Shown here: positions 61,417-64,000 of the stretch, in pieces
How positions within the stretch are numbered: the first letter of the stretch is position 1
How the letters are laid out: each line of letters opens with the position of its first letter
DNA from: Marinibacterium anthonyi
GTDB lineage: Bacteria; Pseudomonadota; Alphaproteobacteria; Rhodobacterales; Rhodobacteraceae
Direction: 5' to 3'
DNA length: 64,000 nt
NCBI GenBank assembly: GCA_003217735.2
Contig: CP031585.1
Location: forward strand, 3,211,501-3,275,500
Made by a program: the position numbers and the translations under genes
Notes under the pieces: model-generated
Database searches by the model: none
Seen by the model: only the letters and a program-made list of their open reading frames with translations
What the model was told of the DNA's origin: nothing

Positions 61417-62880
61417 TCAGGCCGCCTTGCCCAGGTCGGTAACCAGCGCCGGCCAGCGATGCGCCCAGGGGCGCGCGGCCTCGAAGGCGGCCGAGGCGGT
61501 CATCACCAGGGCGTCGTCAAGGTGGCGGCCGACGATCTGCAGGCCCACGGGCAGGCCCGCCGATGTCCAGCCGCAGGGGATCGACGCCGCCGGCTGGCCG
61601 GTCTGGTTGAAGGGCCAGGTCGAGGGCAACCCCGCCCTGGGGTCTTCGATCGGCTTGCCGTTGATCTCGGTCGGGCCGAAGGCGTTGACGTCGAAGGCCG
61701 GGGTGGCGACGGTCGGGCACAGGAACAGGTCGTAGTTCGACATGAACCGCCAGATCCGGTTGACCACGTCCTGCCGTCCCTTCGCGGCGTCCGAGAAGAA
61801 TTCGGCCGTGTATTCCGTTTCCAGCGCAGCCTTGAGATGGGGCATGTAGATCCCGCTTTTGCGCATCAACTCGCGCATGCCGACAAGGTCGCTGTCGCGC
61901 AGGATGATCTTCCAGTGCAGGTCCAGCACGTCCAGCAGGTGGGGCGCGTCCTCGACCACCTCGCAGCCGAATTCGTCGGCAAAGACCTGTGCGGCGGCGG
62001 CGGTCAGGGCGCGGACCTCGGTGTCGACCATGCAGCCGCCGAAATCGGGGGTATAGGCGATTTTCTTGCCCCGGAAGTCGCGTTTGATGACCTCGAACCA
62101 GTCGAAATCGGGCGCGGGCAGCGAATGGCGGTCGCGCATGTCCGGGCCGGCGGTGACCGACAGCAACAGGGCGCTGTCCTCGACCGTGCGGGTCATCGGG
62201 CCGATATGTTCGGTGGTTTCCCAGGACGACACGCCCGGCAGGCGATGATCGCGGCAACCGGGGTACAGCGGCAGCCGTCCAAAGGACGCCTTCATCCCGA
62301 ACAGCCCGGTGAAGGCGGACGGCCCGCGCACCGATCCGCCCCCGTCGCTGCCCAGCGTCAGCGATCCCATGCCCGCCGCCACCGACGCGGCGCTGCCGGC
62401 ACTGGATCCGCCGGGCGTCCTGGTGATGTCCCAGGGGTTGCAGGTGGTTTCGGCCACCAGGTTGTGGCTGACCCCGCCATAGCCCAATTCGGCCACGTTG
62501 GTCTTGCCCAGCATGACGGCGCCGGCGGCCTTGACCCGTTCGACGACGATGTCGTCCTCGTCGGGGATGTAATGCTCGTAGGCCTTCGACCCCAGCATGG
62601 TGCGCACGCCCTTGGTGCAGATCAGGTCCTTGATCGACACCGGCACGCCGTGCAGCGGACCCAGGTCGTCCCCGCGCATCACCGCCGCCTCGGCGTCCCG
62701 GGCCTGGGCGCGGGCGCTGTCTTCGGTCAGGGTGCAGAAGGCATGCAGGATGGGCTCCAGCGCATGGATCCGGTCCATCACCGCGTCGATCACCTCGACC
62801 GGAGACAATTTCTTGGCGCGGATCATGCGCGCCTGTTCGGCGCCGCTCATGCTGCAGATATCGGATGTGGTCTTGGCCAT
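61417..62880 (-). CDS. Amidase-signature family hydrolase
   Basis: The 487-residue enzyme has the Lys of the triad in PVSIKDLICTKG, the Gly/Ser loop TPGGSSAGSAASVAAG and the nucleophile region LGSDGGGSVRGPSA. It is distinct from the amidase at 12303 and has no AtzG-like partner. Family members hydrolyse aliphatic, aryl or cyclic amides. It follows an LLM monooxygenase gene in the same direction, with a 242-bp gap; together they may form an N-heterocycle or amide oxidation unit (inference). Confidence 0.88.
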   Translation of the reverse strand: MAKTTSDICSMSGAEQARMIRAKKLSPVEVIDAVMDRIHALEPILHAFCTLTEDSARAQARDAEAAVMRGDDLGPLHGVPVSIKDLICTKGVRTMLGSKAYEHYIPDEDDIVVERVKAAGAVMLGKTNVAELGYGGVSHNLVAETTCNPWDITRTPGGSSAGSAASVAAGMGSLTLGSDGGGSVRGPSAFTGLFGMKASFGRLPLYPGCRDHRLPGVSSWETTEHIGPMTRTVEDSALLLSVTAGPDMRDRHSLPAPDFDWFEVIKRDFRGKKIAYTPDFGGCMVDTEVRALTAAAAQVFADEFGCEVVEDAPHLLDVLDLHWKIILRDSDLVGMRELMRKSGIYMPHLKAALETEYTAEFFSDAAKGRQDVVNRIWRFMSNYDLFLCPTVATPAFDVNAFGPTEINGKPIEDPRAGLPSTWPFNQTGQPAASIPCGWTSAGLPVGLQIVGRHLDDALVMTASAAFEAARPWAHRWPALVTDLGKAA

Positions 62881-63122
62881 TGGTCAGGCTCCCTGGAAAC
62901 GGCGGGTACGGGCGGCGCGGCGCAATGTCCGCGGCGACATGGGCTTGCCGGGGCGGTCACCGATGGCCGAGGCCGACAGGATCGCGATTCCGGGGCCAAA
63001 TGACAGGGCCCAGCATATGTTGACGCCCGATATCTGCCTCGCGCGGGCCTCCGTGCCCAATCCGCGTCCTGCGGCAGCACGCCGAAGCACGGGATCAAGC
63101 CAGAGAGCGCATGCGGCAGCGA
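62881..63122. other. Gap between LLM monooxygenase and amidase genes
   Basis: These 242 bp hold no recognisable gene, terminator or repeat. The amidase promoter may lie here. Confidence 0.4.
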
Positions 63123-64000
63123 TCAGCCCGCGGCGCTGCCCGCCCGCGCGGCGATGGCGGCGGGGTGTTCGGGACGTGCCAGGCCAAAGCTGTCGCGCAG
63201 GGTCGTGCCTTCGTATTCCTCGCGGAACAGCCCCCGGCGCTGCAGTTCGGGCACCACCAGCCGGCAAAAGCTCTCCAACCCGTCCGGCATCCCGGCGGGG
63301 CTGAGCGAGAACCCGTCGGCGGCCCGCGTCTGGAACGCTTCTTCCATGTAATCGGCCACCGTCCGGGGCGATCCCACGACAGCGAAATGCGCCGCGCCGC
63401 CATTGGCCATGCGGTCATGCATCTGGCGGATGGTCAGCCCCTCTTCGCGGGCGATGCGGGCATAGATGTAATATTGCGTCAGGTGCACGACTTCGGGATC
63501 CTCGAACGCGGGGATCTTGTCGTCGACATCCAGCCCGTCCAGGTTCGCCCCCGGCAACGCGGTGGCCACGACCGCCTTGATCAGCGCCGGGTGGGCCAGG
63601 GAATTGAGGTAGTCCGCCTTCTGCCGCGCGATCTCGTCCGTCTCGGCCACGCAGTAATAAAGCCCCGGCATCATCTTCAGCTGGTCGGGCGTGCGCCCGA
63701 ACTTCGCCATCCGCCCCTTGATGTCGGCATAAAGCTTGCGGGCGCCTTCGAACGTCGGCTCGCCCGAATAAACGGCATCGGCCGTGGCCGCGGCCAGTTC
63801 GCGCCCCGGTTCCGACGATCCGGCCTGGAACAGCATCGGGTAGCCCTGCGGCGGGCGGCTCTGGTTCAGGGGGCCGCGCACCTGGAAATGGTCGCCCACG
63901 TGGTTCAGCTCGTGCAGCTTGGCGGGGTCGTAGAACAGCCCTTCCTCGCGGTCGAGCACCAGCGCGTCATCCTCGAAACTGTCGAAAAGCCCCTTTACCA
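63123..64000 (-). CDS. LLM-class flavin monooxygenase, NtaA/SnaA/DszA type (5' end cut by window edge)
   Basis: The visible 292 residues are the C-terminal two thirds of an NtaA-like FMNH2-dependent monooxygenase: LFDSFEDDALVLDREEG..., FQVRGPLNQSRPPQGYPMLFQAGSSEPGRELAA and the family-typical end VVPELQRRGLFREEYEGTTLRD. The frame is open through position 64000, so the GTG at 63959 is not the true start. Members attack aminopolycarboxylates, sulfur heterocycles or alkanesulfonates and need a separate flavin reductase. It differs in subgroup from the LLM protein at 26018. Confidence 0.9.
   Translation of the reverse strand, partial: VKGLFDSFEDDALVLDREEGLFYDPAKLHELNHVGDHFQVRGPLNQSRPPQGYPMLFQAGSSEPGRELAAATADAVYSGEPTFEGARKLYADIKGRMAKFGRTPDQLKMMPGLYYCVAETDEIARQKADYLNSLAHPALIKAVVATALPGANLDGLDVDDKIPAFEDPEVVHLTQYYIYARIAREEGLTIRQMHDRMANGGAAHFAVVGSPRTVADYMEEAFQTRAADGFSLSPAGMPDGLESFCRLVVPELQRRGLFREEYEGTTLRDSFGLARPEHPAAIAARAGSAAG

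Overview
The window is GC-rich, densely packed alphaproteobacterial DNA, most like a Rhodobacterales (Roseobacter-type) or related soil/marine heterotroph. That placement is an inference from gene content: many ABC importers for peptides and polyamine-type amines, Tat-exported binding proteins, a BKACE enzyme, DUF1185 and DUF1028 proteins, and ATGA-type overlaps between most genes. I see no rRNA, tRNA, phage, insertion sequence or CRISPR. The window is a row of catabolic modules, most with their own transporter.

Layout. (1) 1-11515, minus strand: an IclR regulator, hydantoinase/oxoprolinase subunits HyuA and HyuB, an SDR, a PgdA-like deacetylase and a Dpp-type importer cut by the left edge. 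A divergent AtzG-like small protein plus amidase follows (12100-13748). (2) 13839-23065, minus: BKACE, a PotABCD-like importer, an acyl-CoA dehydrogenase, an NDP-forming acyl-CoA ligase and an SxxK serine hydrolase, with a GlxA/CdhR-like regulator divergent at 23197. (3) 24250-28557, minus: aldehyde dehydrogenase, LLM flavin monooxygenase, a CaiD-like hydratase and an L-carnitine-dehydrogenase-like protein. These diverge from RidA, an alpha/beta hydrolase, a three-part CoA-transferase/flavin-reductase/Nudix-like fusion and DUF1185 (28710-32125), which end at a terminator. Modules 2 and 3 together look like a carnitine / gamma-butyrobetaine-type pathway combined with a Rut-like set of oxidative enzymes. 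(4) 32493-39000, plus: a second Dpp importer and a 2-hydroxyacid dehydrogenase. (5) 39004-48991, minus: a second PotABCD importer, an amidohydrolase, DUF1028, a FAD oxidoreductase, gamma-glutamyltransferase and an SDR. A LysR gene (49112-50032) separates these from a D-carbamoylase and a second DUF1028 gene on the plus strand. (6) 51863-57624: an 899-residue HExxH protein convergent with a PAP2/haloperoxidase-like protein carrying a (Gly-Gln)14 head and an adenylate cyclase. (7) 57883-61148: MacAB-type efflux. (8) 61417-64000: an amidase and an LLM monooxygenase cut by the right edge.

Three regulatory observations stand out. All four substrate-binding-protein genes are followed, within about 15 nt of the stop codon, by a perfect 11-bp GC hairpin before the permease gene. 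A 40-bp element holding an ATAA-N7-TTAT (T-N11-A) LysR box and an AT-rich block at fixed spacing occurs in inverted orientation on both sides of lysR. Two 16-bp palindrome-like sites lie in tandem over the iclR start. The best candidates for an undescribed system are the RidA / hydrolase / fusion / DUF1185 / LLM / CaiD cluster and the HExxH + PAP2 + cyclase group.
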